A DNA stretch of 64,000 bases from an uncultured Clostridia bacterium (GTDB taxonomy: Bacteria > Bacillota > Clostridia > Christensenellales > Aristaeellaceae): assembly GCA_946413245.1 (NCBI GenBank), contig CAMKJS010000009.1, forward strand, positions 1 to 64,000, read 5' to 3'. A model generated the notes under the pieces. The model did not search any database and had not been told where the DNA came from. It saw only the letters and a program-made list of their open reading frames with translations. This document shows positions 1 through 14,661 of the stretch, in pieces; within the stretch, counting starts at the first letter, position 1; the number at the start of each line of letters is the position of its first letter. Both the position numbers and the translations under genes were made by a program.

Positions 1-146
1 AGCTGCTGAAGGATAAGACGGTCGGAGCAAACGCCTTCAAGGACATTTACAGCAAACCTACGGTTACGTGCCCGAAGGGTATGATGAAAACCTATAAGAA
101 ACTGCTGCTGAAGAAGGGTATGCCGAAGAAGGCGGTTTTCAAATAA
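1..146 (+). CDS. C-terminal end of a secreted BspA-like LRR protein (5' end outside window)
   Basis: Only the last 47 codons are present, read from base 3 to the TAA at 144-146. The peptide is the same C-terminal tail found in the complete gene that follows and in the LRR proteins at 29.9 and 45.9 kb: a VGANAFK LRR turn, then a Cys-Pro-Lys-Gly stretch, then a lysine-rich end GMPKKAVFK. At the nucleotide level it is nearly the same as 2024-2169, so this gene and the next are tandem paralogues. The family is secreted and cell-surface associated; the exact role of this copy cannot be judged from the fragment. Confidence 0.9.
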   Translation, partial: LLKDKTVGANAFKDIYSKPTVTCPKGMMKTYKKLLLKKGMPKKAVFK

Positions 147-228
147 GCTGTTTTCAAACAGACAGGAAAAACCGGGGTTCCGAAGAATTGCTGTTTCCGG
201 ATGGACCGGATAAAGGAGGACGAAGCAG

Positions 229-2169
229 ATGAAAAAGAGATGGATCTATTTCCTTATCCTGACCGCTGTGATAATCCTTGCGCTGGGAGCCGGCACCGCA
301 ACGGCGGATGTGGAGATTAATGAAACCAATTTCCCGGACGATAATTTTCGGAACTACGTAAGCGAAACATTTGATACCGACGGGGACGGGATACTGAGCC
401 TTGCCGAACGGACCGTGCCAACGGTTATAGACTGCCTTGGCAAACAGATTCAATCCTTGAAGGGGGTGGAATTTTTTCCATCCCTGAAGGAACTGGTATG
501 TTGCCTCAACCAGTTGACGGAACTGGATGTGAGCGACAATCCGAAACTGACGTATCTAAACTGTTATAGCAATCAACTGACTGACCTGGATATCAGTATG
601 CTGACGGAGCTGGAGGATCTGCGTTGTTCCTATAACGATCTGACCGCGCTGAATACAAGCAGCAACCGGAAGCTGAAAATTCTCCGTTGCTATCATACGA
701 AAATAAGCTCCCTGAAACTGCAGAACAATACCTTGCTGGAGAACCTGGAAATAGACGGAAACCCAAACCTGCATTCGGTGAATATAAGCGCCTGTCCGAT
801 TCTGTGCGAGCTGGCGAAAGAGGAACCCAGGGAATATGAGGACAACGTTTATATCTATGGGGATGAAAGTACCGGTAAGTGCATTTTCGCAGATCAGTCG
901 CTGATTCTGATTACGGAATCGGGATGCGGAGAACCGACGCCGAAACCCACGGAAGCGCCGGAGGAACGCAGAGCTGCGCTGCTTGATATCCTGAGTCCCG
1001 TTGCCGGCTCTGAGCAGGAGGCCGGTACGGTTGAGGTCGTCGTCAACTATCATGTGACGAATTGCGTCTTCTGGCCCGTAGGAGGCGTATCGGACACGTC
1101 AAAATTCCTTTCCTACTGTACGCCGACGACGCTGAGCGTCTGGTATAACGACGAGGATGAGCTGATTGCGTCCGAGACCATCTATCCGGAGGGACTGACC
1201 ACCTTCACGTCCTCCAGCCAGACGCATGTGGCGGACCTGAATCTGACAAGACCCGGCTCCTATACCATTATAGCAACCGTTCCCGGGCACAGCCTGATTC
1301 CCCTGGCCAGCCGGTCGTCCACGGTTACCTTCACCGTCAACGCGCCGCCGGCAACGCCGACCCCGGAACCCACGGAAGAGCCGACTCCCGAACCCACGGA
1401 AGAGCCGACGCCGGAACCGACGGAAGAGCCGACTCCCAAACCGACGGAGGAGCCGACGCCGGAACCCACGGAGGAACCCACGCCGGAACCCACGGAAGAA
1501 CCGACTCCCAAACCGACGGCAACACCGGAACCGGAGGATCCCACGACCGCCACGGTGAAGGGACTTAAGTATTCCCTGAACAGCAAGAAGAAGACCGCTG
1601 TCTTTACCCAGCCGAAGAACCGGAAGATTACCTCCATCACCGTGCCGGACACCATCACAGTGAAGAACAAAACCTATAAGGTCACGGAAATCGGCGCAAA
1701 CGCCTGTAAGGGCATGAGCAAGCTGGCAAAGGTCAGCATCGGGAAAAACGTCACGAAGATCGGGAAGAACGCCTTCATCGCCTGCAAGGTGCTGAAGACG
1801 GTGACCGGCGGCGCCGGAGTGACGTCTATCGGCGACAGTGCTTTCGCCTCCTGCGTGAAGCTGACGTCCGTGCCGGCTTTCCCGAAGCTGACGACCATCG
1901 GAGCGAACGCCTGTAAGGGCTGCAAGCTTCTGCCGAAGATCACGCTCTCCGCGAAGGTAAAAACCATCGGGAAGAACGCCTTCAACGGGTGTGCGAAGCT
2001 GAAAACCATTACCATCAAAACGAAGCTGCTGAAGGACAAGACGGTCGGCGCAAACGCCTTCAAGGGCATTTACAGCAAGCCCACTGTCACGTGCCCGAAG
2101 GGCATGGCGAAGACCTATAAGAAACTGTTGATGAAGAAGGGCATGCCGAAGAAGGCGGTCTTCAAATAA
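229..2169 (+). CDS. Secreted BspA-like leucine-rich-repeat protein with PTPEPTEEP linker
   Basis: 646 aa. An AAGGAGG site at about 213-219 supports the ATG at 229. Residues 1-27 form a signal peptide (MKKR, hydrophobic core, ending ATA-DVE). An EF-hand/dockerin-like calcium motif DTDGDGILS lies near residue 50, followed by LRRs of the LxxLxCxxNxLTxLD type to about residue 190. A beta-sandwich-like segment spans about 245-380. A Pro-Thr-Glu linker built of (T/P)EEPTPEP units covers about 380-440. The last 200 residues are LRR_5-type repeats (IGxNAFxGCxxLKxI) ending in the family tail GMPKKAVFK. The protein should be exported and probably displayed on the cell surface for adhesion or binding; no catalytic residues are visible. 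A terminator follows at once. Confidence 0.85.
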   Translation: MKKRWIYFLILTAVIILALGAGTATADVEINETNFPDDNFRNYVSETFDTDGDGILSLAERTVPTVIDCLGKQIQSLKGVEFFPSLKELVCCLNQLTELDVSDNPKLTYLNCYSNQLTDLDISMLTELEDLRCSYNDLTALNTSSNRKLKILRCYHTKISSLKLQNNTLLENLEIDGNPNLHSVNISACPILCELAKEEPREYEDNVYIYGDESTGKCIFADQSLILITESGCGEPTPKPTEAPEERRAALLDILSPVAGSEQEAGTVEVVVNYHVTNCVFWPVGGVSDTSKFLSYCTPTTLSVWYNDEDELIASETIYPEGLTTFTSSSQTHVADLNLTRPGSYTIIATVPGHSLIPLASRSSTVTFTVNAPPATPTPEPTEEPTPEPTEEPTPEPTEEPTPKPTEEPTPEPTEEPTPEPTEEPTPKPTATPEPEDPTTATVKGLKYSLNSKKKTAVFTQPKNRKITSITVPDTITVKNKTYKVTEIGANACKGMSKLAKVSIGKNVTKIGKNAFIACKVLKTVTGGAGVTSIGDSAFASCVKLTSVPAFPKLTTIGANACKGCKLLPKITLSAKVKTIGKNAFNGCAKLKTITIKTKLLKDKTVGANAFKGIYSKPTVTCPKGMAKTYKKLLMKKGMPKKAVFK

Positions 2170-2192
2170 TAACTGCTTCTGAGAAACAACAA

Positions 2193-2226
2193 CCCCGGCC
2201 GGACATCTGCCTGGCCGGGGCTTTTT
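2193..2226. terminator. Intrinsic terminator between LRR gene and GH5 gene
   Basis: CCCCGGCC (2193-2200) pairs with GGCCGGGG (2213-2220), followed by CTTTTT on the plus strand. It lies 23 bases after the LRR stop and 18 bases from the end of the convergent GH5 gene, so it may serve both strands. Confidence 0.85.
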
Positions 2227-2243
2227 AACATGCGTAGTCTGAT

Positions 2244-3269
2244 TCAGCCGGAGGTGAGTGCTTTTACAAGCTCCGGAAAGCGGCAGGCGCAAGTGCCGCG
2301 GTCAAAAAGCGCGAAGGCCTCGTCGCCGGTTTCCAGATAGTTGTTGTCCCACCAGACGCAGGGAATGCCCATCTCCCGGGCGGTTTTCAGGAAAAACTGC
2401 AGAAAACGGAGCCGTTCCGCCGTGTTCCAGGCGGAAGAACCTGGGAGCTTTTTCGAGACGGCGCCGAATTCGGTGATCATCATCGGCGCACCGAGAGAGA
2501 GACCGTACCGGCGGATATCCTCGAACATGGCCGCAACCTCGTCCCGCGCTTTTGCGTCAAAGAAAGGCGTGTCATATGCGTCTCCGCGGCTGAAGACGAA
2601 ACGGTCCGGCGTGTAACAGTGGACGGTGAAAATCAGCCGTTCGTCCCGGGGCAGGATCATATCCCGCATGCAGTCAGGAAGGGGACGGGCAGCCAGGCAG
2701 GGAACGCAGAGCCAGCGATCCCGGTTCTGTCCGCCGCTTTCCCGGACGGTGCGGACAAAAGTATGGTTTACCGCGTTGATGGATGCCCGTACATTCCGGT
2801 TGCCGCTGCCCCAGGCGCAGTTTTCTCCGCCCATCAGGTTCGGTTCGTTGGTTCCCTGGAAAACCAGCCGGTGGTCATAGCCCTGAAAGCGTTCCGCGAT
2901 CTGCTGCCACAGGAAACGGTATTTCGGCAGCACGTCCGCCAGGCGGGAAAGCTCCGGGGTCAGCCACCGGAACTCGTGATGCGTGTTCAGAATCATGGTC
3001 ATGCCGGCGTCGAGGCTCCAGCGGACCACCTGTTCCACCCGGTCCATCCAGGCCGGATCGACCGTGAATTCATCGGTGCTGCAGTGGTCTCCCCAGGTAA
3101 CCGGCAACCGCAGGAGCCGGAAGCCTGAATCGGCCAGAAGCCGGATAAAAGCCTCTGAAATCCGCGGATTTCCCCAGCTGGTTTCATCCGGAACGTCATC
3201 GTCAGAAAAACAGTCCAGACTGTTGCCGAGATTGATTCCGCAGCAGAACGGAAACGGAAGCGGCTGCAT
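2244..3269 (-). CDS. GH5-family endo-beta-1,4-glucanase/xyloglucanase-like glycoside hydrolase, cytoplasmic
   Basis: 341 aa from the ATG at 3267-3269, which has a perfect AAGGAGGAG site just upstream; an in-frame ATG 36 bases further out lacks one. The (beta/alpha)8 GH5 pattern is clear: a GINLGNSLD opening, LRLPVTWG, NTHHE, the acid/base Glu142 in TNEPN, HCYTP, and the nucleophile Glu267 in MITEFGA. Length and motifs fit bacterial GH5 cellulases, with subfamily 4 (endoglucanase/xyloglucanase) the best guess. There is no signal peptide, so it should act inside the cell on imported oligosaccharides. It is divergent from the response regulator at 3402 and shares promoter-proximal sequence with the kinase gene, tying it to the transporter and exo-enzymes downstream. 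Substrate assignment is inference. Confidence 0.85.
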   Translation of the reverse strand: MQPLPFPFCCGINLGNSLDCFSDDDVPDETSWGNPRISEAFIRLLADSGFRLLRLPVTWGDHCSTDEFTVDPAWMDRVEQVVRWSLDAGMTMILNTHHEFRWLTPELSRLADVLPKYRFLWQQIAERFQGYDHRLVFQGTNEPNLMGGENCAWGSGNRNVRASINAVNHTFVRTVRESGGQNRDRWLCVPCLAARPLPDCMRDMILPRDERLIFTVHCYTPDRFVFSRGDAYDTPFFDAKARDEVAAMFEDIRRYGLSLGAPMMITEFGAVSKKLPGSSAWNTAERLRFLQFFLKTAREMGIPCVWWDNNYLETGDEAFALFDRGTCACRFPELVKALTSG

Positions 3270-3319
3270 GAAAACTCCTCCTTCTGTGGCAATGAGCAAT
3301 ACCATACCATTCCATTATC

Positions 3320-3347
3320 AGTATAGGGGTCAAGTTGCAAAAGACAA
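3320..3347 (-). promoter_or_regulatory. Promoter of the GH5 gene
   Basis: On the minus strand, -35 TTGTCT (3342-3347), 16-base spacer, -10 TATACT (3320-3325). The region just downstream of the -10 shares a TATACTGATAA...ATGGAATG pattern with the kinase promoter at 6156. It overlaps the divergent promoter below. Confidence 0.6.
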
Positions 3348-3363
3348 TGCTCAAAAGTATAAT
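3335..3363 (+). promoter_or_regulatory. Promoter of the response-regulator gene
   Basis: -35 TTGCAA (3335-3340), 17-base spacer, -10 TATAAT (3358-3363), about 40 bases before the start codon. It interleaves with the leftward GH5 promoter, so one bound regulator could control both. Confidence 0.75.
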
Positions 3364-3401
3364 GATCCATGATCAATTCTTTGTTTCGGGAGGCGGACGC
3401 G

Positions 3402-4373
3402 ATGAGAATCATGCTGGTGGATGACGAACAGCTGATTGTGGACGGGCTGAAGAAAATCATTCTGCGCCGGTTTCCGGGGGCGGAAGTGTCTGCCTGCACC
3501 GATCCGGCGGAAGCGCTGGAACAGATGCGCCGGGAGAAACCTGAACTGCTGATCACGGATATCCGGATGCCGGAGATTACCGGACTCCAGCTGATTCCGA
3601 AAGCCCGGGAGGCCGGCGTGCGGTACTGTGCGGTGCTGACCGGGCTGGATGATGTGCCGCTGCTGCAGGAGAGCATCCGCCTGCAGGTGTGCGATTATCT
3701 GATTAAACCGGTGAATAAGGAAGAATTGTTTGCTCTGATTCTTCGGACGGAGGAACGGATCCGACAGGAAGGAACGGAACACGCAAACGAGATTGCCCGG
3801 ATGTTTCGTTCCGGGGAATGGGACGATGCGCGAACGGCGCAGGCGCTGACCGGGCAGATCAGGCGGAGCGACTGCGTACCGCTGGCGCTGGACGCCTTCC
3901 TCGCAGCGGCGGGAAGGGAACAGCCCTTCTGGGAAACCTGCCGTATGGCCGCTTCTATGGTAAAAGGTGAAAAAACCGATGCGGAGGCCGGCGCAGCATT
4001 GCGCGGCCTGCCGGCGGCGCGGACGCCTTCCTCTCCGGAATGGACAGAGATTCTTGCGGATCTCCGGGAACGTTACGCGGAAGAACTGACTGTGGCACAG
4101 GCGGCCTCGAAGATGTATCTGCAGCCCAACTATTTTACGACCCTGTTCAAGAAGGAAACGGGCAAAGGATTCATACAATATCTGAATCAACTGCGGATTG
4201 AGGAAGTTTGCCGGCGCATTCTGACCGATCCCGGACAGGTTGTGCAGGAAGCTGCGGAACGGTGCGGTTTTTCTTCGCCGCGTTACTTCTATACCGTATT
4301 CAGGAAACAGACGGGCGTTACGCCCGGTGAGTTCAGAAAAGAAATGGAGGATGCCGGGTTTATTCGCTCGTAA
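3402..4373 (+). CDS. YesN-like response regulator, receiver domain plus AraC-type DNA-binding domain
   Basis: 323 aa. The ATG at 3402 follows GGGAGG with eight bases between; an ATG 33 bases upstream has no ribosome binding site. The receiver domain (about 1-120) has the acidic pair DD at 7-8, the phospho-acceptor Asp53 in LLITDIRMP and the conserved lysine in DYLIKPV. Two AraC-type helix-turn-helix motifs fill about 220-320 (YLQPNYFTTLFKKETG; CGFSSPRYFYTVFRK). The middle is shorter than in many YesN proteins, which often exceed 450 residues. It probably activates the sugar transporter and glycosidases when phosphorylated by the kinase encoded tail-to-tail at 4360-6108; the two coding regions overlap by 14 bases. 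Confidence 0.9.
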   Translation: MRIMLVDDEQLIVDGLKKIILRRFPGAEVSACTDPAEALEQMRREKPELLITDIRMPEITGLQLIPKAREAGVRYCAVLTGLDDVPLLQESIRLQVCDYLIKPVNKEELFALILRTEERIRQEGTEHANEIARMFRSGEWDDARTAQALTGQIRRSDCVPLALDAFLAAAGREQPFWETCRMAASMVKGEKTDAEAGAALRGLPAARTPSSPEWTEILADLRERYAEELTVAQAASKMYLQPNYFTTLFKKETGKGFIQYLNQLRIEEVCRRILTDPGQVVQEAAERCGFSSPRYFYTVFRKQTGVTPGEFRKEMEDAGFIRS

Positions 4374-6108
4374 CCAGCCAGAGCGTGCAGGTGGTTCCCG
4401 CGTCAGGCGAAGATTCGATGGTGAGACCGGCTTCCGGGCCGAAGAACAGCTTCAGCCGGGAATTGACGTTGACCAGTCCGATACCGCCCTGCGTATGGAC
4501 AATAGGCTGGTTGCTCATCAGGCCCTCCCGGACTTCCTGAAGACGTTCCGGAGTCAGCCCGGTGCCGTCGTTAAACACGCGAAGCCAGATCCCTTTTTCA
4601 TAGGTTCCGGTCGTGATGCAAATCCGGCCGGGCCTGTTTTTTTCCTGAAAGCCGTGCTTGAGAGCATTTTCAACAATGGGCTGCAGCAGGAAACGGGGAC
4701 ACTTCACGTGAAGAATTTTGTTCTCAACCGGCTCAATCGTATAATTCAGCTGATTGTTCAGCCGCATTTTCTGTAGCTGCAGATACATCTGGGCGTGCTC
4801 GATCTCCATGCTGATTTCCCCCATGGAGGAAGCGTCGGTTATGCTGAGACGGAGCATCCGGCCAAGGGCGTACAGCTGATCCGCTACCTGCTGATCGTCA
4901 TTGATTTCAGCCATCATCCGCAGATTTTCCAGTGTATTATAGATGAAATGAGGATGAATCTGAGCCGCCAGCATATCGTAGGCTGTGCGCTGGGATTCGC
5001 GGACCTCCCGGGCGTGCAGGTTGCTCAGCTCACCGATGCGGCCAATCATATTATTGATGGATACGGACAGAGCGCCGATTTCGTCATGCCCCATGACTTC
5101 CACAGAGGGAAGCGCCATGGCATCCGCGGATTCGTTTCGCGCGAGCCCGGACGCGGTATCTCCCGGCTGGTCAAAGGTCAGTGCCTCGCAGGCGTCAGAC
5201 AGGCGTATGATGCGGCGGGTGATGCCCTTGAAGAAAACCTGATAGGAAATAAACGTACATACAGCGATCAGAGCAGCGCACAGGAGAATGGTCGGAAGAA
5301 GCGTGGAGGACAAGCGGAGGGCGCCGAGATCCGGCTGCATGGAGACGAACATCAGGGGCAGCGCTTCGCAGCGGATGCGGTAAACCACCCGCCGTCCGGA
5401 CAGCAGCTGATATCCTTCCGTGATGCCGGAAGCGCTGCTCTGCAGGATCTTCAGCTCGGCTGCGGTGATCGAGTCAGGAACGAGAAGCGGCGTTCCGTCC
5501 GCACCGAACAAGGCACAGTGCTGCCCGTTGATGGAAGAAACGCTGTTTACGGGATCAGTGAGCATGTTGGCACTGGGGGTGAAGACCAGCAAAGCCGGTG
5601 TGTTCCGGCTGCCTTCAAACTGATAATAGAAACGGCATTCCGGAATGCCTTCCCGGACCTGAAATGTCCACATGCGGTATTCGCTTTGCTGATAGAAAGC
5701 GGTGTTTTCATCCGCGGGGATATCCGCCAGCGTCTGTCCCGGAAGAATCTGAAGATTGTGCGTGGGCAGGTACCGGTTGTAGGCATATTTCAGCAGACTG
5801 TTGACGGACTGGTTGTAGAGAGCGTCGCGCTCCTCTCCGGGCTCCATGGCCACATAGGTCCGGACGGTCCGGTTTCCCGCAATGGTATTGGCCATGGATT
5901 CCATCTGACGGGCGGCGGTATCCAGCGCGTCGATAATATACCGGTCATACTGATAGGTGATCCCGGCAGTATTGGCAGCCGTGTCGGAAGAAATCTGCTG
6001 CAGGAGCAGCAGTGTGCAGAGAAAAACCGGAACGATGATCAGTACGATCTGTGTGACCAGCGCGCGCGTACGGATGCTTCTGTGGCTCCAGAAAGATGAA
6101 ATATTCAT
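4360..6108 (-). CDS. YesM-like sensor histidine kinase
   Basis: 582 aa from the ATG at 6106-6108, preceded by GGGAGG nine bases away; the ATG 33 bases upstream lacks a site. A short cytoplasmic N-terminus leads to one membrane helix (about 20-40), then an extracellular sensor region, a second helix around 265-290, a HAMP segment, and the cytoplasmic kinase. The His_kinase motif is QIHPHFIYNTLENLRMM, and the ATP-binding N and G boxes appear as PIVENALKHG and GTGL...GGIGLVNV. This is the LytS/YesM class that senses carbohydrates outside the cell. It is convergent with its presumed partner regulator, not co-directional as in most such pairs. Confidence 0.9.
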   Translation of the reverse strand: MNISSFWSHRSIRTRALVTQIVLIIVPVFLCTLLLLQQISSDTAANTAGITYQYDRYIIDALDTAARQMESMANTIAGNRTVRTYVAMEPGEERDALYNQSVNSLLKYAYNRYLPTHNLQILPGQTLADIPADENTAFYQQSEYRMWTFQVREGIPECRFYYQFEGSRNTPALLVFTPSANMLTDPVNSVSSINGQHCALFGADGTPLLVPDSITAAELKILQSSASGITEGYQLLSGRRVVYRIRCEALPLMFVSMQPDLGALRLSSTLLPTILLCAALIAVCTFISYQVFFKGITRRIIRLSDACEALTFDQPGDTASGLARNESADAMALPSVEVMGHDEIGALSVSINNMIGRIGELSNLHAREVRESQRTAYDMLAAQIHPHFIYNTLENLRMMAEINDDQQVADQLYALGRMLRLSITDASSMGEISMEIEHAQMYLQLQKMRLNNQLNYTIEPVENKILHVKCPRFLLQPIVENALKHGFQEKNRPGRICITTGTYEKGIWLRVFNDGTGLTPERLQEVREGLMSNQPIVHTQGGIGLVNVNSRLKLFFGPEAGLTIESSPDAGTTCTLWLVTSE

Positions 6109-6155
6109 CCTGTTCAGCCTCCCGTCTGTGCCTTCGGACATTCCATTCGTTTATC

Positions 6156-6184
6156 AGTATACCCACGGAGGGAAAGGAGCACAA
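6156..6184 (-). promoter_or_regulatory. Promoter of the YesM-like kinase gene
   Basis: Minus-strand -35 TTGTGC (6179-6184), 17-base spacer, -10 TATACT (6156-6161). The bases after the -10 resemble those downstream of the GH5 -10. Confidence 0.65.
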
Positions 6185-6309
6185 GGGCTGCGGCGCAGCG
6201 GGAAAGAAATTCAGAGAAATGAGCAGGGGAACGCAAAGAATGAATCATAGGATTTATGCCGGAAGGATGGTAAACTGACCCCGGAAAAGGACAGAAAGGG
6301 GTGAAAAGC

Positions 6310-7251
6310 GTGAAAGACATTCGGACATCCCGGGCTGAACGGCGGCCGCTCCTGCCGGAGAAATATCAGTTGTTCACCATGCTGCTTCCTTTTCTGCTGC
6401 TTGTGTTTGTATTTTCCTATCTGCCGCTGTACGGGTGGCGGTACGCGTTCTATGCCTACCGGCCCGGTTTCCCGCTGGAAAAGTGTGAGTACGTAGGCTG
6501 GTACTGGTTTGAATCGATTTTCTCCAACAGCTACCAGGTGGCGGAAATTACCCGGGTCATGGGGAATACGCTGGCGATCTCGGGCCTGGGCCTGCTGCTG
6601 AACTGTGTCGCGCCGGCCTTTGCCATCCTGCTGAACGAAATTCATCACAGCGCATACCGGAAGACGGTGCAGGTGCTGACCACGCTGCCCAACTTTATCA
6701 GCTGGGTGCTGGTGTATGCAGTGGCTTTCTCGATGTTCAATGTCAACAACGGATTCATCAATCAGTTCATGATGACTGTGGGATGGGTTACACAGCCGGT
6801 GAACGTGCTGGCCAGCAACAAGCACGTATGGCTGACGATGACGCTGTGGAGCGCCTGGAAATCCCTGGGATGGAGCGCCATCCTGTATCTGGCGGCCATT
6901 GCCGGACTGGACCAGGAGCTATACGAGGCGGCACGGGTGGACGGGGCCAACCGGTTCCAGCAGATTCTGCATATCACGATTCCCGGCATTTCTCCCACGT
7001 TCCTGGTGTTGCTGGTGATGTCCATCGCCAACCTGATCAACAACGGCATGGATCAGTATTACGTATTCCAGAACGCGATGAACAAATCCAGCATCGAAGT
7101 CCTGGACCTGTATGTGTACAACATTTCCCTGGGCGGAGGGAACTTCTCCTTCGGCACTGCGGTTTCCATGCTGAAATCTGTCGTCAGTCTGACGCTGCTG
7201 CTGATCGCCAACGGCGCGGCGAAGATGATCCGTGGAACATCCATATTCTGA
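6310..7251 (+). CDS. ABC sugar transporter permease, LplB type
   Basis: 313 aa if started at the GTG at 6310, which sits five bases after AAGGGGTGA; a GTG at 6301 lies inside that site and is less likely. About six membrane helices are visible, beginning LFTMLLPFLLLVFVFSYLPLYGW. The binding-protein-dependent transport signature EAARVDGANRFQQILHITIPG marks the MetI-like fold and the coupling helix that contacts the ATPase. It forms one heteromeric channel with the permease that follows after 15 bases. No ATPase is encoded here, as usual for this family, which shares an MsmK-type ATPase encoded elsewhere. Substrate is probably an oligosaccharide, judging from neighbours. Confidence 0.9.
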   Translation: MKDIRTSRAERRPLLPEKYQLFTMLLPFLLLVFVFSYLPLYGWRYAFYAYRPGFPLEKCEYVGWYWFESIFSNSYQVAEITRVMGNTLAISGLGLLLNCVAPAFAILLNEIHHSAYRKTVQVLTTLPNFISWVLVYAVAFSMFNVNNGFINQFMMTVGWVTQPVNVLASNKHVWLTMTLWSAWKSLGWSAILYLAAIAGLDQELYEAARVDGANRFQQILHITIPGISPTFLVLLVMSIANLINNGMDQYYVFQNAMNKSSIEVLDLYVYNISLGGGNFSFGTAVSMLKSVVSLTLLLIANGAAKMIRGTSIF

Positions 7252-7266
7252 GAGGAGGGGGACAGA

Positions 7267-8193
7267 ATGGCAAAAGAAAAGGAGCCAGCCCCCCGCGGCA
7301 TTGGCGGAAGAAGTGCATCAGCCCGTATTTTTGACTGCGTGAACTATCTGTTCTTCGGGCTGTTTACCCTTCTGTGCGTATACCCATTTTACTATATTTT
7401 CATCAATACCATCTCGGACAATACCCTTACGGCGCGAGGTCAGGTGCTGTTTTATCCGATGGGCGTGCATCTGAGCAACTATGTGCAGGTGATGAAGATT
7501 CAGGGCCTGGGGGAGGCCACGCTGATTTCCCTGGGCAGAACCGTGATCGGAACCGTTCTTTCCGTCTTTGCCTCCGCTTTTGTGGGGTATCTGGTGACCA
7601 AGGACAAGATGTGGCATCGGAAAATCTGGTACCGCTTCATCGTCGCGACGATGTATTTCAACGCAGGTATCATCCCATGGTATATTCTGATGATGAACCT
7701 GCATCTGACCAATAATTTCCTGGGATACATTATTCCGGGCATCATGTCGCCCTTCAACATTATCCTGGTAAAGACCTATGTGGAATCCATTCCGTCCGCC
7801 CTGGAGGAAAGCGCGCAGATCGATTCAGCCGGATACTGGGTGCGGTTTACCAGGATCATCTTCCCGCTCTGCCTGCCGATCCTGGCCACAGTAACAGTAT
7901 TCACGGCGGTGGGACAGTGGAACGCTTTCCAGGATACGCTTTTCCTGATGACGGACCGGAGACTGTATACGCTGCAGTTCCTGCTTTACCGGTATATCAA
8001 CGAATCCAACGCGCTGGCTACCGTGCTGAAGAATACCGGCGGGAATGTGAACATTAATCTGTCGCTGGTACAGACGCCGACCTCCGTCCGGATGACTGTG
8101 ACAATGATCGTGGTGGCTCCGATCCTGCTGGTATACCCCTTCTTCCAGCGCTATTTCGTCGGCGGCATCATGATCGGGGCGGTAAAAGGGTAA
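7267..8193 (+). CDS. ABC sugar transporter permease, YtcP/LplC type
   Basis: 308 aa; GAGGAGGGGG precedes the ATG. Six predicted helices start at NYLFFGLFTLLCVYPFYYIF. The coupling motif is EESAQIDSAGYWVRFTRIIFPLC. The conserved C-terminus YPFFQRYFVGGIMIGAVKG is typical of YtcP/LplC permeases. It is co-transcribed with the upstream permease and pairs with it; the binding protein follows 127 bases later. The stop codon TAA is the first triplet of a long palindrome (8191-8236). Confidence 0.9.
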   Translation: MAKEKEPAPRGIGGRSASARIFDCVNYLFFGLFTLLCVYPFYYIFINTISDNTLTARGQVLFYPMGVHLSNYVQVMKIQGLGEATLISLGRTVIGTVLSVFASAFVGYLVTKDKMWHRKIWYRFIVATMYFNAGIIPWYILMMNLHLTNNFLGYIIPGIMSPFNIILVKTYVESIPSALEESAQIDSAGYWVRFTRIIFPLCLPILATVTVFTAVGQWNAFQDTLFLMTDRRLYTLQFLLYRYINESNALATVLKNTGGNVNINLSLVQTPTSVRMTVTMIVVAPILLVYPFFQRYFVGGIMIGAVKG

Positions 8194-8236
8194 GAATTCG
8201 ACGACCGCCTGCGGCGGATATTTCGTCGAATTCTTA
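8191..8236. repeat. Large palindromic intergenic element with CCTGCGG core
   Basis: TAAGAATTCGACGA (8191-8204) is perfectly complementary to TCGTCGAATTCTTA (8223-8236); the interior also folds as CCGCC-TGC-GGCGG. It begins with the permease stop codon and lies before the binding-protein gene. It may trim or attenuate the transcript so that binding protein is made in excess over permease (inference). A smaller hairpin with the same CCTGCGG loop is at 19495-19517. Confidence 0.85.
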
Positions 8237-8320
8237 CAGAGCCCGTAACGTGCTGCTTTTTCCTGAGCAGTAAAAAGTAACTAATGGGCGGATGCCCAAA
8301 TAATAAAAGGAGGAATCCCC

Positions 8321-14641
<6,321 letters not shown>

Positions 14642-14661
14642 AGAGTGGAGAGTGAATTGCT

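Noticed and set aside
1368-1530. Short direct repeats that might suggest a CRISPR array
   Set aside because: They encode the Pro-Thr-Glu linker of the LRR protein in frame; units vary and there are no unique spacers.
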